Origin: Hymenopellis radicata
Lineage: Eukaryota > Basidiomycota > Agaricomycetes > Agaricales > Physalacriaceae
DNA length: 56,216 nucleotides
Reading direction: 5' to 3'
Assembly (NCBI GenBank): GCA_015501595.1
Contig: JADNRX010000354.1
Location: 1-56,216, forward strand
The notes beneath the pieces were generated by a model. That model did not search any database. It was given only the letters and a program-made list of their open reading frames with translations, and was not told the origin of the DNA. A program made the translations under genes and the position numbers. Position 1 is the stretch's first letter, and every line of letters starts with the position of its first letter. Positions 1 to 10,989 of this stretch are shown here, one piece after another.

Positions 1-195
1 AGAAGAAAAATGACACAGCCACCGATCGACAGAGCGCCACGATCAACAGACATGCTTCTTGCTCTCGACAGTCGTTCAGAGGTGGGATACAGTCCATTAC
101 GAGTTCCTCAAGTTGAGAAAACCTTCTGCGTAGCTCAAGTGAGTCAATTGTGCAAGCAGTTCATGCCCTCAGTGTTTGCATGTATAGGAAGTTGA

Positions 196-863
196 ATGGA
201 TTTAAGAAAGCTTGTAGAGTATGCATTCTCCGGCCTTATGGTATGTGCATTCTCCGCGATAAATGAATACATGAGGCTTCGCTCCGTCTCGCTAGACGAT
301 GGAGACGAGTCCACGTTGATGGATGTCTACTAAAGAGCCATAATGCAGAAAAGAGCTTGAGGATACAAAAGACGCGGTGAGTTTGCCTTAGATCATTGTT
401 TTGGACTTGGCTAGCTGACTGGTTGAGTCAGCTAAGCTCCAGTTTAGTAGAGTTCAGTAGTCCCAGATAGCATCCAGTTAGAATGAAGACGAGTATATCG
501 CGTTTTGACAGTAAGTACTTTATCGTAGACACTAGAATTCGGGAGACCTTGTCGAACGACGATACTGACGACTGACACCGTGCCCATACTTTCCTGCTCT
601 GACCGCCATCGCCATCGTACGTGCCTCTGAAATTACTGTGCCGCGTATAATTTCGTGTCTGCTATACGGCCGACTAAGTACGCCTGGAATGTAATCTTCG
701 GTATTTCGCTGACGGTGGACCTTGAACGATCAACGCGGCCCCTAGGCTAACAGACTCTAAGGGGAATGCCTACAGAACCACTAAAGCAAGAAAACATAGG
801 TGATTGAAGCTTTAGAGTAAAGACATGTAGTAACAAGTTACGAAGACACGAAAGTGTTAATAC
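196..863. other. Gene-free stretch downstream of the left CR-type gene
   Basis: I see no convincing coding region here. A short direct repeat (TATGGTATGTGCATTCTCCG and a near copy) lies near 215-260. The stretch is the 3' flank of the minus-strand P-loop gene that ends at 864. Confidence 0.4.
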
Positions 864-2461
864 TTAGTCTATGACACAAACCCACACCTTCACAGGACAC
901 TGATCCCCCAGTTTTAGGTCTCTCAGGTGCGGCACAAAGACGTCCAGAAGAGCCTCAACATCCTCCTGACCGCTACAGACAAGAACATAATTCCAATGAC
1001 AGTGCGCCCGAGTGGACATGGCCGTCCAAGCCTGTTTGAGTCCGTCACGAGGATTTGCATGATCTGCTGCAGTTGTCGCTTGTAAAGCAAACACATCACC
1101 ATTGATATCACCAAGAATTCCATCAATTCCGGGAAAATCGACGACTGATGGCATCCAATAAAAAGACTGTGCTGCAGGTGCACACTTGAGGGAGGATTCG
1201 GTACCGCAAAGGACACGATTAGGCGACATCAAATCCATCTGGCCTTGCTTTCCGATTCCATAGAGGTGTACAATGTTCCCCTCAGTACACATGTGACGAT
1301 GCATATTCATTTCGTGCCTCCAACCAGCCCATGTACGTGTTAGTGTGTGAGGCTACCAGTCGAGCCACCCTCGGGGCGAATGAAGAGGATGTTAGAGGTA
1401 TGACTCGTCGGCAGACGCCCTACACCAGATGAGACGAATGCAGAGGAGGGCATCATAGCCAACTTTAGCAGCAGCATGATATTGAGGGACGAGTTCAGGA
1501 TCTTCAACAATTGTAATGACTGTGCGAAGCGATGGGCCCCACTTGCCGACAAGACTGAGAGTAACAGAAACATCTAATCGGAGCTCTTTCCTGTTGGATT
1601 CATCAGCAAGGATATCCTACGACTAAGAACCGAACCAACTCACAAGACCGCCCCGATCTCCATCACCTTTGGGAGATCCATGACAATGATGGCAGCACCG
1701 CAGTGTTTCGCCCACTTCTTCCATCTCTCGGGTGTCGGCGGCGTAATTTGAATTACACGTTGAGCCCGACTTGAGAAAACGCGGCAGGGTTGGGTAAGAG
1801 AGTTATTGCTGTTGGCCAGAGCCCAACATTTCTGAAGTCGCGGGTCGTTGTAGGTAAGCTGTCTCGCGCGAGCACGGTGCTCGTCAAAGATAAAGTAATG
1901 ATCGTTTGAGAGTTGGACAGCCGTCGGAAGTTTCCGCTCAAGGCGATATAGAAGAAGGTATATGAGGAAGGTTGTTTTGCCTAAACAACATATCAGAATA
2001 CGAAAATGAACGAGATTGCACATCGTACCAATCCCTGGATGACCGGTTACCACGAGTGCCTGATGGCCAGATCTCTCCAGCATCATGCGGACCAAGTCAT
2101 AATAGTCATATTCTTCACGGACGACGAGAATATCCGAGAAGCCCATTATCATCCATAGCGCTGCCGTAGCCTTTCCTACATCGTCAAGGCAGTCGTATGT
2201 GAAGGAATCGGTAATACCATCAACGCCTCCGTCGAAATAGAGCTCGTCGTCGGCGTTCACTTGGCCGATTTCTGTTTTGTATACGGTACCGACATGGTGT
2301 GGCCACGATTTGCCCCAAGCCCGGCCATAAAGGACGGCAGCGGAGCGAGTCTCAGAAGCGAGAGGAAAGGCGCGGTGAGCGCGCCTCATGATCAGATAGA
2401 GGAATAGAAAAATAAGAAAGGTGACGAAGAGTAACGCCAAATCAATCTTGTCGACCGTCAT
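864..2461 (-). pseudogene. Crinkler/RHS-type P-loop NTPase-nuclease gene, broken copy (CR1)
   Basis: This is the minus-strand paralogue of the intact gene at 40590-42247. The N-terminal half is well kept. It has a P-loop of the G-x4-GKT type that is completed across a 48-nt phase intron near 1978-2027, followed by a hydrophobic helix (YLLLYRLERKLP). The second half is broken. After the intron near 1570-1640 the frame is lost close to 1455, where about 19 bases are missing relative to the other copy. A further stretch of roughly 150 bases, including the conserved segment before the nuclease domain, is missing near 1345. The C-terminal domain (864-1310) is still open and keeps FPGIDGIL and FALQATTAADH, a D-x(n)-QxT pattern expected of a restriction-endonuclease-like fold. 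Unlike the right-hand copy, its start encodes a strongly hydrophobic segment (LALLFVTFLIFLFLYLIM, residues about 7-24), a possible membrane anchor. The family assignment is by motif memory only. Confidence 0.7.
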
Positions 2462-2689
2462 TGGGGTAAGAAGGAGACGCTTTCTCGCGGTTCGAGACAC
2501 GCGTCATCGCACAGCCTCAATCTTCGATCGCCATGTCGTCGTCCTCTCCCCGCCAGACGCCACCAATCTCGAAGACGGGGCGCGTATTGGTTGTGGCGTC
2601 ATCTATTTGCAACTTCGGATCGGTGTCCTATGTCCCGGCGGGTCTCGGATTACTATGCAGTATACTTTGTAGAACCCTAAAATTCGAGT

Positions 2690-3082
2690 AGACAAGAACG
2701 GTTTACTTGTGGCAAAAAACTCACAAGGTACCGCCGTCCAACAAACGGAGATGTATGCTACTTTGTTCTCAATCAACTGCCTTGACCTCAGCATGCAGGC
2801 ACACTGACCGATGATATACAAGACGATCAATATTCCTGAAGTTTCCCGTAACGACATAGACAGTTTGAAGAATGGCCACTTCAACAATCTCAGAATCAGG
2901 ATGCACCGGGAGAAGCTCAAAACGTACCTGAACAACCACCACGAGGGAGTGAACTTCTGTAAGACTGCAGGACAGTACCGGGACAATGCGGTCCTCAGGT
3001 CAGTCAACGCTCCGCCATTGGAATCCGAGTCTTTCAGCTTGATGGGCACTGGGGAAGAGGGAAAGAATATTTTGCTACTCAT
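2690..3082 (-). pseudogene. 5' fragment of a YheT-type alpha/beta-hydrolase gene
   Basis: Exon 1 (3082-2928) matches exon 1 of the full gene at 29784 almost residue for residue (MSSKIFFPSSPVPIKL) and ends at the same donor. The next exon, which in the full gene reads SGHLQTVYLATGNF, is here shifted by one extra base near 2872. Similarity stops near 2690, so the catalytic core is absent. The fragment sits just beyond 7TM gene B, as the full gene sits beyond 7TM gene A, so it was carried along by the same inverted duplication. It cannot encode an enzyme. Confidence 0.8.
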
Positions 3083-3215
3083 GTGATGACAGAAGGCGAC
3101 ACCAGAGAGACTTTTATATAGAAACACATCCTTCTTTGTTGATCATCATCATCATGGACACACACAAGTGCCGATTCTTGCTGAACTGAGATAAGACGGC
3201 GTTGATCTTGAACTT

Positions 3216-3600
3216 TCATATCCAAGAAGTTGGCCGGTGTCGCAGTGTGCAGAATCTGGAACGTCTTGAAACCTGGACGACATCAGAAGTTTGTCCATAG
3301 CAGAGGAAATGGACTTGAACAGTGAAGATCAGCTTCTCCCAGTTCGACAGATAGACGCTGGGAGAATTCGTCGACCTGGATGCCGACAAACGTTTGAACA
3401 TCTTGATATCGACGAATCGTGTGCTGGTGCGAGCACAGAAAGGCATCGACAGCTTGATCTCCACATGGCTCCTGATACCGTCTCTGGTGTCATAGGGAGT
3501 TGACACTTGAAGTGATACTCGTCGTCAGGCGGAGATTTTGCAGCATAACAACATTCCGGTACCGTGAGGGATGTATTGGCTGGTGTTGTGTGCAGTTTTC
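3216..3600 (-). other. Conserved unknown ORF segment, copy 2 of 3
   Basis: One of three copies of a segment lying between a 7TM gene and the hydrolase (others at 29283-29690 and 22700-23035). The frame that agrees best across copies reads FVGIQVDEFSQRLSVELGEA here, which suggests a real peptide. The surrounding sequence has indels that differ between copies, and I could not derive one splice model that suits all three. It may be an exon of a small uncharacterised gene or a decayed piece of one. No function is proposed. Confidence 0.35.
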
Positions 3601-3755
3601 CAAGTCGACATGATGGTTAAAAAGAGAGCCACGTGTGCCCGGCGAACCCGTCGGCTCAGGCTTAATTTACAATACTACAGTTGTTGTACATACACTCAGA
3701 TGGTACTACATCATGCTCCCCAGCCTCAGGAAGCTTGTCACGACAGAGTTATCGA

Positions 3756-5200
3756 CTACGCATCCAAGAAGTCGTCTTTTGCGCTCCGTCTCATCGGCAT
3801 CTCCACTGCATCAGGTATTTGCCTAAGACTAGTACTGTCCCGATTCTCCGTTCGCTTGACGAATAAGTCGCGGTAAAACTTCAAGATATCCTAGCACAAG
3901 ATAAGCCCAACACGAACGCGCGCGTAAGGAGAAACTCAACAGACCTTCTGTGTACCGAAAATAACAGCTACAACGATACAGACTGTATTGAGAGGGGGAT
4001 CGTCAGCTGGCAGATCGTAAGATCCTACTATAACGTACAGGTTGGGAAGAAGAGCACCTCGTACGGAAACAACGCGTGTGTGGAGGCGAGCGCCACAGCG
4101 CTCAACCTAACCAAGTCGTTTACATCAAGCCGATATGGAAACAGAAGAAAGTTATAGTTACACGATTCCCAGGGCGGTGTATAAAGAGAAAAGAAGAGCG
4201 CGGAAGAAGAGACCGGCTGGGAACATAGCATCATTTGTGGACCGATGTAAACCCAGCTCTTTTCTCGTCACGACCAGCATATGGAGCATGACAACTGTGG
4301 GTCTGTCTTAGCAACATGACACGATTGTTCTAAAATTCGAAACTGGCTTACCTTCCAAGACCAGGACGGCTAGAAATGTGAAGAGGCCGACAATACTAGT
4401 GACGTAGTATCTTGTAAACACAGGGTTAACAAACACCGCAGATTTTGGTGACAACAAGCTTCAACTGACGGGTATGACACCGTGGCGTGGCAGTAGACGT
4501 GAGATGGGTTCCGTACAATTTTGGTGTGATCCAGAAGACCCGTCTTTAAGTACAGACATCAGCACGGTCAACATGTTATTGGAGAGAATAAAACACTGAC
4601 CACAAGGACTTCGCACAATACCGCGAAGTAAATGATGAGAGGAATAGCGATGAACTAGACACGGAATGAGCCTGCCGGGCAAGTCGCTAATCGTAAGATT
4701 TGATACCCATTTCGATGACTCGCAACGCCCAGGCCCAACACCTCTCACTGCATCGAATAAAATGACATACAGCTACCGAGGCGATGGTCAGAATGGCACG
4801 AAAGACCGGCGACGACTCGATCACTCACCTCGACGGTAAACGACAAAGAAAAGGTGCTGGTCCTGACCACGTTTATTATCACATCGCTTGAATTAATAGA
4901 GAAACAGATAACTCACAATACAGGTGCGGCGTAGATCAAGGACGCCTGCAATAGGCACAGCCCAAACGCAGGCTCCTCTCCAAACTGACGTCCTACAATC
5001 AGGAAGTAGGAGACGGAGTAGACGAGGCCAGCTATCATCAACGCGAACCAGGTCTTGAGTCGGCATATCTCTGACGATCGCCAGGCCGGAACGAGCACAA
5101 TGGCTATCATAACGAAGCCTATGACAACCATGGTGTCAAAGGCCGCCACGAGAGCATGGAAGTCGAAGGTTCCGTCTAGAATATAGCCCTGGTGAGTCAT
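3756..5200 (-). CDS. 7TM receptor-like protein, member B
   Basis: Multi-exon minus-strand gene of the window's 7TM family. Exon 1 (5200-4917) starts MTHQGYILDG and encodes TM1 (VVIGFVMIAIVLVPAW) and TM2 with the family signature ending GLCLLQASLIYAAPVL. A 34-nt microexon follows (4862-4829, LTSTFSLSFTVE in frame). Later exons encode further membrane segments (FIAIPLIIYFAVLCEVLVVS; VTSIVGLFTFLAVLVLE). The last exon starts DILKFYRDLF and ends KDDFLDA with a basic-acidic cytoplasmic tail. It is an inverted near-copy of member A (27666-29109). All exon boundaries I could check are kept, so it may be functional. The G-protein-coupled-receptor-like role is inferred from topology only; no ligand is known to me. 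Boundaries of the middle exons are approximate. Confidence 0.72.
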
Positions 5201-5310
5201 GCGTGGAAGGTGAAAGTACTAACGAGTACACACCAGAGAGGTCGTCCATCCGCATAAGTCAAGTCGCCAGCGAGAGGAAAGAGAACGAAAGATGAAACGA
5301 CCCCGCATCC

Positions 5311-5330
5311 TGTCTGTCTATATAAGAGAC
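5311..5330 (-). promoter_or_regulatory. TATA-like element upstream of 7TM gene B
   Basis: A TATATAG-type box lies about 115 bases upstream of the start at 5200. The same box, with the same flank (GTCTGTCTATATAAGAGACC in plus orientation), recurs before the 7TM copies A (about 27543) and C (about 23962). This conserved core promoter was duplicated with the genes. Confidence 0.55.
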
Positions 5331-5621
5331 CGATCTATCATTAAGGGACTGTGGGCCACATTTCCCATCTACACCAGATCTACACCGAGCACTTCCGTGG
5401 TCGTAAGCATCAAAGATGAAACAACGAAACATGTTCTGGTGATTGTGGGCGACAAGGTGAAATTCAACTGCGTTCACTTTCACTGCACGCGATAAATCAC
5501 TCGTCTGTGGCAATCAGACGATGATGACAGAAGGAAAAAGAACGTGCCGCGAAGCCGGAATGATTGTGTGTATCAGAGATTTTCCTCGCCTCTCTATTGC
5601 CTCTCTAAGTCTCTTCCTCGG

Positions 5622-5870
5622 CGATGACTGACGCTGCGGCGCAGATCACTATTCATCGGCCTATGTATGCCGCGGGTCCCAATGTACTTTCTGTCGCCCT
5701 CAAAATGTGTATATGTGATGCACTGACTTGAACATAGAAGAAGGTGCTCATAGTCGATAATGTCGCTTTTTCTTCAACTGTGTCAGATGCCGAGGGCGCA
5801 GAAGAGGACGTTGCAGCACGTCCCAAGGCACGACTAGATATACGACCGTTAACACGTATGTGAAAACATG
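5622..5870 (+). pseudogene. N-terminal fragment of an unknown acidic protein (inverted copy of 26945-27215)
   Basis: The plus strand reads MTDAAAQITI and, after a short non-coding gap, NVAFSSTVSDAEGAEEDVAA followed by an Arg-rich end (PKARLDIRPLTR). The minus strand at 27215-26945 encodes the same peptide (NVAFSSTVSDADSEGPEEDV). Both copies break off after about 60 residues. This looks like the first exons of one gene copied in inverted orientation. The product is not recognised. Confidence 0.4.
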
Positions 5871-5995
5871 TAAGCAGTGGCGTTAATGGTTGCGTTCAAA
5901 CAACCGGGCCGCGCAGCCGCTTCTCCAGAACGAAGATCCGGAGTCCCTCAAAGGGCTTGACCAAGCGGAATTCGCAGTGCGCCATGACCATAGTA
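5866..5995. repeat. Dispersed repeat, direct copy of 22486-22670
   Basis: The segment starting GTAAGCAGTGGCGTTAATGG and running through GGGCCGCGCAGCCGCTTCT to CGGAATTCGCAGTG recurs in the same orientation at 22486-22670, where it holds an insertion of about 55 bases. On the minus strand both encode HCEFRL-KPFEGLRIFVL, so it may derive from coding sequence. It lies just upstream of the proline-racemase-family gene. Confidence 0.6.
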
Positions 5996-6179
5996 CGCCA
6001 GAGGGCAATACCATAGGTCTGCAAATGGTTCTGCTTCTCCTAGGTGGAACTATTGGTTAAATAACCAGCCTGACTTTCTTTCCGCCTTTAGCCTGTGCGA
6101 ATTGAGCCGATATATCCGAGTCCGACCAACTGACCGATGAGCTGTATTTAGGGACCTGACAACTTGATCTGCTACCATC

Positions 6180-7450
6180 ATGGACACATTCCAGGCCGCG
6201 TCTTTGTCGCGCTCAACAATGCAAACTATTGAAATGCACACATCGGGCGAAGTCAGATACCGATATCGTACACAGAACAAGCATACCTGACGTGGATTCA
6301 TAGCCCACCCGTATCGTTGTACGAGGATATCCTGAGCTTCAAGGATCGACTTTACTTGAAAAACGCCGATACGCAAAAGATCATCACGATGACATTCGTC
6401 GCCAGTGGGACAAGGCGCTTCGCCGATCTAGCCTCAACTGATAAGCTTTCGCAGACTGATGCTCGAACCCCGAGGACACTCTGGGATGTATGGCGCGATC
6501 CTGGTGCCGGACACTGAACTCACGCTCGCTGGCGAGGCTGATATCGGTGTCTTGTTTTGCCATAATGGTATGGAACGTACCTATAAGATTCTCCATATTA
6601 ACCCGCTTTTGAAAGAGGGCTATTCGACGATGTGCGGTCATGCCACAATCGCGCTAGGACGCTTTCTAGTGGATACACGGGATGAAGTCCTGTTTCCTAG
6701 ACGCAACGAGCTGCGCACCGTCAACGGGCAGACATTCGTGAGGCTGCATGCGCCATGCGGGGTCGTCCACATATCCGTTCCTACCACGGCTGAGGGCCGC
6801 TCTCGAAGTGACCTACCCGTCCAATTTGTTGGCGGTCCCAGCTTTGTGAGCAAACGAGACCTTGTCGTGTCTATACCATCAAACCAACGCTGGTCAAGCA
6901 AAGCAGAGGTGAGGCTAGATGTCGCTTACGGAGGAGCATTCTATGCCATCGTTTCCGCAGAAGAGCTGGGCTTCCCTGAGGGTATCCCAGTCGACAACAG
7001 CGGTCTCGGACGCATGGCTTCCGCGGCGGCGGCCCTCAAGGAAATCGTAGGAGCCCAAAAAGACGTATTGAAACATCCTCATGAACAGGATTTGGAGTTT
7101 CTGTACGGAGTCATGATTGTGGATGCCGCCAAAGGAGGAGACAATGGAGAGCTAGGTCTCTGCTTTTTCGCGGATGGCCAGATCGATAGGTCGCCGACTG
7201 GATCCTGCGTCATGGCGCGGGTAGCACTCGCCATCGAACAGGGGAAACTGCGCGAAGGAGAGTGGCGGACGTACGAATCTGTTGTCAGCCTTGGGAAGGC
7301 TGGAAACGCGTTTCGTGGATGCGCAGTTAAGTAACAGACGAAGGTGTCATGGTTCGGGTGGAAGGAAGAGCGTACTACACAGGTAGCAGTGTATTTATGC
7401 GCGAGGAGCTGGATACTTTGGCAGATGGATTTTCCCTTCAAAGTAGCTAG
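6180..7450 (+). CDS. L3HYPDH: trans-3-hydroxy-L-proline dehydratase (proline racemase family)
   Basis: Enzyme of the proline racemase fold that dehydrates trans-3-hydroxy-L-proline to pyrroline-2-carboxylate in the cytosol. Exons: 6180-6251, 6304-6404, 6455-6567 and 6616 onward; the introns of 52, 50 and 48 nt all have GT-AG ends. Conserved pieces in order are MQTIEMHTSGE, MLEPRGHSGMYGA, EGYSTMCGHATIALGRF (catalytic Cys) and DRSPTGS, where Thr replaces the second catalytic Cys of true racemases; this change marks the dehydratases. The frame stops at 7334 after AFRGCAVK. The next phase immediately reads VTDEGVMVRVEGRAYYTG and ends at 7450, clearly the normal C-terminus, so one base seems to be missing near 7329. 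It is either a sequence error or a recent break. Confidence 0.85.
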
Positions 7451-7526
7451 GTAGGTAGAACCGGCACAAGAGGAACGGCCGTGTGTGGAAATGTTATGGC
7501 GGGCGACTCGGAGACTCGATTGCCGC

Positions 7527-7935
7527 CTAGTGACTGAGCACCCGCGGGGGATATCTCGTATTTAAGAAGCTCCCAACGAACCTCTGGCACACGGCGCGGT
7601 CGTCCTCCAACTGTTCGAGGGCAGAAGTCTTTTCGGAATATGGGGATGATAGCAGCGAATCGACTTCGTCGTCGAGACGCGTGATGTGCGTGGAGAAGAG
7701 AGCATGGAGTTCGTGCAGAACCGGGATTTCGGCATCGGATGGAGGGTCGTTAGAGGAAAGCAGGTGTTCTAGAGCAGCAGGGACCGTAGGAAGAGCATTT
7801 GGACTGACTTGGAGCACATCGGGACGCGTACCCGTCGCCAGGCTGAGAGCTCTTACCATGAGTCTTCGTATGATGAAGGAGGAAATACTCGACACGTGAA
7901 TCGTGCTCGATGAGTCGGAAGACATCGTGGTAGTT
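7527..7935 (-). CDS. Hypothetical Ser-rich protein
   Basis: Open minus-strand frame beginning near MSSDSSSTIHVSSISSFIIR and ending YPPRVLSH. It is mostly helical, with a charged middle part (ITRLDDEVDSLLSS, YSEKTSALEQLEDD). The last 20 residues and the downstream flank recur, inverted, at 42900-43065, so this gene end was part of a duplication. The start is uncertain, since an extra upstream stretch is open to about 8030. No family is recognised. The leader resembles the helix that precedes the F-box in many mushroom F-box proteins, but no F-box is seen. Confidence 0.4.
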
Positions 7936-8175
7936 GAATTGTGTTGCGACCTAGTTTCCATGTCAGTCAGAAATACGTTGAAAATACACAAGACATACAA
8001 AACGTTGAGCAGAAACAAGGATGATAACAATCACGATAGTGGGATCCCGCTCTTATAGACATCGAAGAACGATCCATTGTTCATATGAAAAGTCACTGCT
8101 AGCCCATTGCAAATCATAATTGCGCGTGTGGTTTTGGACACTTCTCGAACTGGCCACTAGTCCACCAAGTCTGAG

Positions 8176-8757
8176 TCACCAGTACAGATCAGGATCACTC
8201 GACAGCCAGACCGCAGAGTCCGCAAAGTCAATCATCGATGGATGAGCGCGATCGGCCCGGCGGAGCTGCTCCAGTGCCAATGGGTGGTTGGAGAATAAGA
8301 GCCGGATCATGGCCTTCCTGGGCTCGGTGACGCGAAGGTGAAGGTAGTGTCGTACATAGATTGCTCGATATGCCGGGAAAGGCTCAAATCGGTTCCACAG
8401 CAGTTTGTGGGACGCGTCGATCTTATGCTGTAGACCGGTCATTGCGATATGACCAACTGTTTTCAGGCGACAGTACAAGACCGAAGATCATAGGTAGTAC
8501 CAGAGCTTGAGGCAGGACATCCATATCCAGGCGCAGGCGTATCGGGCCAGCCCGTACTCGCAGGGGCGACGTGGGCAGTAAACCGACTATGGCGGCGTTC
8601 GCGGCGCAGGTGACGAGCAAGATGCCTACCCCTTTTAAAGGTCAACAGCTAGCAGGTTCTCGTGCGCGGGAGGCGTTGTAGGGACGAGCAAGTAGAAGAG
8701 AAGTAGCAATAAGGAAAGAATTCGTTGACTGGGCGGATCCGTTTGAAGCTGTCATAG
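8176..8757 (-). CDS. Hypothetical small membrane protein, splice model unresolved
   Basis: Two adjoining minus-strand frames look like exons of one gene. The first has a hydrophobic stretch (LLVTCAANAAIVGLLPTSPL, then ALVLPMIFGLVL). The second reads KTVGHIAMTGLQHKIDASHK and ends WLSSDPDLYW. A possible first exon starts MTASNGSAQS near 8757. Donor and acceptor phases did not join cleanly by eye. Not recognised. Confidence 0.35.
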
Positions 8758-8985
8758 TCGGGCATCAAGCATGGACCTATAAGTAAGCGGAAAGGTTATC
8801 ACAATTGAAGACATTTCCATATACAGAACAATGCTGATGAAGACAACCATTCTGTGGCGAGAATTCTGAAAAACAATGAGCAGGATGCCACGCCTTGTTC
8901 TTTGTACAGCAATGGTCGAGAACAATAAGTTGGAGGGAAACAAACTAGTTGTTCTTGTTTGTAACAAAATATAAACAGACAACTG

Positions 8986-10786
8986 TTGACTGCACAGCCA
9001 CCATTCTTGCCTTCCCCGTCACGCTCATCGTCGAGCAGAGTGAGCTCGACAATGTCGACAGTGACCGCCACGATTACCAGCATCTGGAAGAAGGGCAGCT
9101 CTCAGCCGGCAATTGGGGGCTCAAAACTATACATGCCGGCTGCGGCGCCCCCTCCGTCGTCGTCACCCGCGTCGGACAGGCTGACCTCCGTTCCATCATC
9201 TCCGTCTTCGTCGCCGCTGAAAAAGCGCAAAAACGTTGGGTCATCCAGCGAAAATTCAGCTTCGAAACGCGTTCGGGTCAAGCCAAAGACGAAAAAACGC
9301 GCCAAGGACTTGGACAGTGGTTCGGAAGCGGACGCCGCCTCGTTGCCGGAGCCCATATTCTTTGCGAGAAGCAGCAGCAGTAGCAGCAGGTCGACTTCTG
9401 CGCCGTCTGTGGCCAGAAAGACGCGCAAGTGTGGAGTAGACCGTGCATACGATACGAATTCACCCCACTTATCGTCATACGATGCCATCAAGCCGCTAAT
9501 GCGAACCTACAGATCATGTACGCGCGTCGACTGCTCTTTTCTGCATCCTCTAACCTTGTCCTAGTTTTCCACAACCCAGACGACCCCGACGACTGGACAT
9601 GGAAACCCCATCCCGACCGCCCACCCATAGGCGAGCTCGAGTATCCGAATGACCAGGCAGCAGAGGAATTCATGCTCGTCGAGCCCAAGGACAAGGACCA
9701 CTATAATCCTGTCTTCGACCTCGAGAACGCTCTGTACGCCATCATCGCCAATTACATGACTCCAGATCAGCAACGACGGTTCGGTACTCTACCGCGGACC
9801 GACTTCCAGTTTGAAGACGACGAGGGCGACGATGATGACGACTATCAACGTTCACTGTCTCCTCCGGGGCCTCCAAAGCCTCTACACATCTTCCGAAGAG
9901 CAATCAACACCAGAAACGGCCCGTTGTTCATTTCGGCGCTCAACGAGATCAACAAACTCATACGAAACATCAAATACCCTTCATTGCCTAATGACGTGTT
10001 TGACGATCCAGAGCGCAACTCCCTCATGTACAGCATCACTACATGGAATCAGATTCCGAAAAAGGTCCTTCTCCAAATCCTCGAGGAGAACTACCAACGG
10101 AGTGTCGGGCCCCATGTCGCTAGTCTACGGCAGTACGAGGCTTTCTCAAGTGAGGTCTATGGAGAACTCATGCCGAGTTTGTTTTACGAGATTATCGAAA
10201 GCTCCAACCTAGACCAGAATTCGCTTTTCTTGGACCTTGGCAGCGGTGTTGGCAACCTGGTCGTTCAAGCCAGCTTACAAACCGGTTGCCGGAGCTACGG
10301 CATCGAACTGCAGGAGAGCGCCTCCCGTGTGGCGGAGAAGATGGTCCAGCATTTTCGGAGCCGGTGCGCCATGTGGGGGCTCAAGTGCGGCGACATACAG
10401 GTGGAGAGGGGAAGCATGCTCGAAAGCGCTCGCGTCGACGAATACATAAAGGAGGCCGATCTTGTCGTTGTCGACAACAAGATGTTCAAGGAGGTCCTTA
10501 ATGAGTCCTTGAAGCCCAAATTTTGGACTTGAAGGACGGTGCGATCGTCATCAGCCTGAAGCCCTTCTCTGCCGTTAACGCGCGGGTTACAGAACGGAAT
10601 CTAGACGACATGTCCGCTATCTTTGAGGTGGAGGAGCGGTTTTATCGGAGTGGAGATGTTAGCTGGGGGAATAATCCGGGGTCATACTATGTGCACACAG
10701 TCAACAGGAACTCGTATGCGGATACGAGGTCGCGCTTTGAACAGTCGCGAAGCTCCAGCTCTAGAAGGTCTAGGACGTCCCGGTGA
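8986..10786 (+). CDS. DOT1: Histone H3 lysine-79 methyltransferase DOT1
   Basis: Nuclear SAM-dependent enzyme that methylates H3K79 in nucleosome cores. The N-terminus (from 8986, or Met at 9052) is Ser/Pro- and Lys/Arg-rich, suited to DNA or nucleosome binding. A 47-nt intron (9518-9564) is followed by FFHNPDDPDDW and LEYPNDQAAEEFML. The catalytic part shows the substrate loop EVYGELMPSLFYEII, SAM motif I FLDLGSGVGNLVVQA, and VVVDNKMFKEVLNES. Right after KPKF the frame stops at 10532, while the shifted frame continues LDLKDGAIVISLKPF to 10786. The site is a run of four T (10521-10524) where five would keep the frame. Because the enzyme is conserved and the shift sits in a homopolymer, I think a sequence error is likelier than decay. 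Confidence 0.88.
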
Positions 10787-10989
10787 TCGACAATTGCATT
10801 ACTACTTATCGTTATACGCTTTCGACTCTGTACATACTTATACCTATTTTTCAGTTAATTGTTGTAAGTGTATATCTTTATCTGGACACCTATCCTTGGC
10901 TTCCCTCCCTCAATGCGTCTCAGAGTCGCTCTCAAATCCAAGTCGTCCAAGGACCAATACTTCAAGCTTGCTTGTGTGACCAGCTCATC

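Larger units (their letters stand above)
2690..5515 (-). repeat. Inverted segmental duplicate (partner 27330-30170)
   Basis: A block of about 2.8 kb holding, in order, the hydrolase start, the conserved unknown ORF, 7TM gene B and its promoter. It matches 27330-30170 in reverse orientation with many small indels and substitutions. It ends inside the hydrolase gene, so only one partner has a full enzyme. A third, rearranged copy (22690-24110) has the same orientation as this one and carries a large internal deletion. Confidence 0.8.

Noticed and set aside
3571..3876. 101-codon plus-strand frame, repeated at 28995-29285 (-)
   Set aside because: It lies antisense to the last exon of 7TM genes B and A; the sense reading ends the conserved family protein.
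4461..4748. Frames repeated at 28211-28440 that look conserved
   Set aside because: They are off-frame readings of the middle exons of 7TM genes B and A, conserved only because the DNA is duplicated.
6459..7334. Proline racemase with a start at 6459
   Set aside because: The real start is upstream at 6180 with two small exons, and the 48-nt intron at 6568-6615 is read through in the uninterrupted frame.
9102..9491. 129-codon minus-strand frame with a poly-Leu run opposite the DOT1 N-terminus
   Set aside because: It is the shadow of Ser-rich codons in DOT1; the plus strand has the conserved protein.
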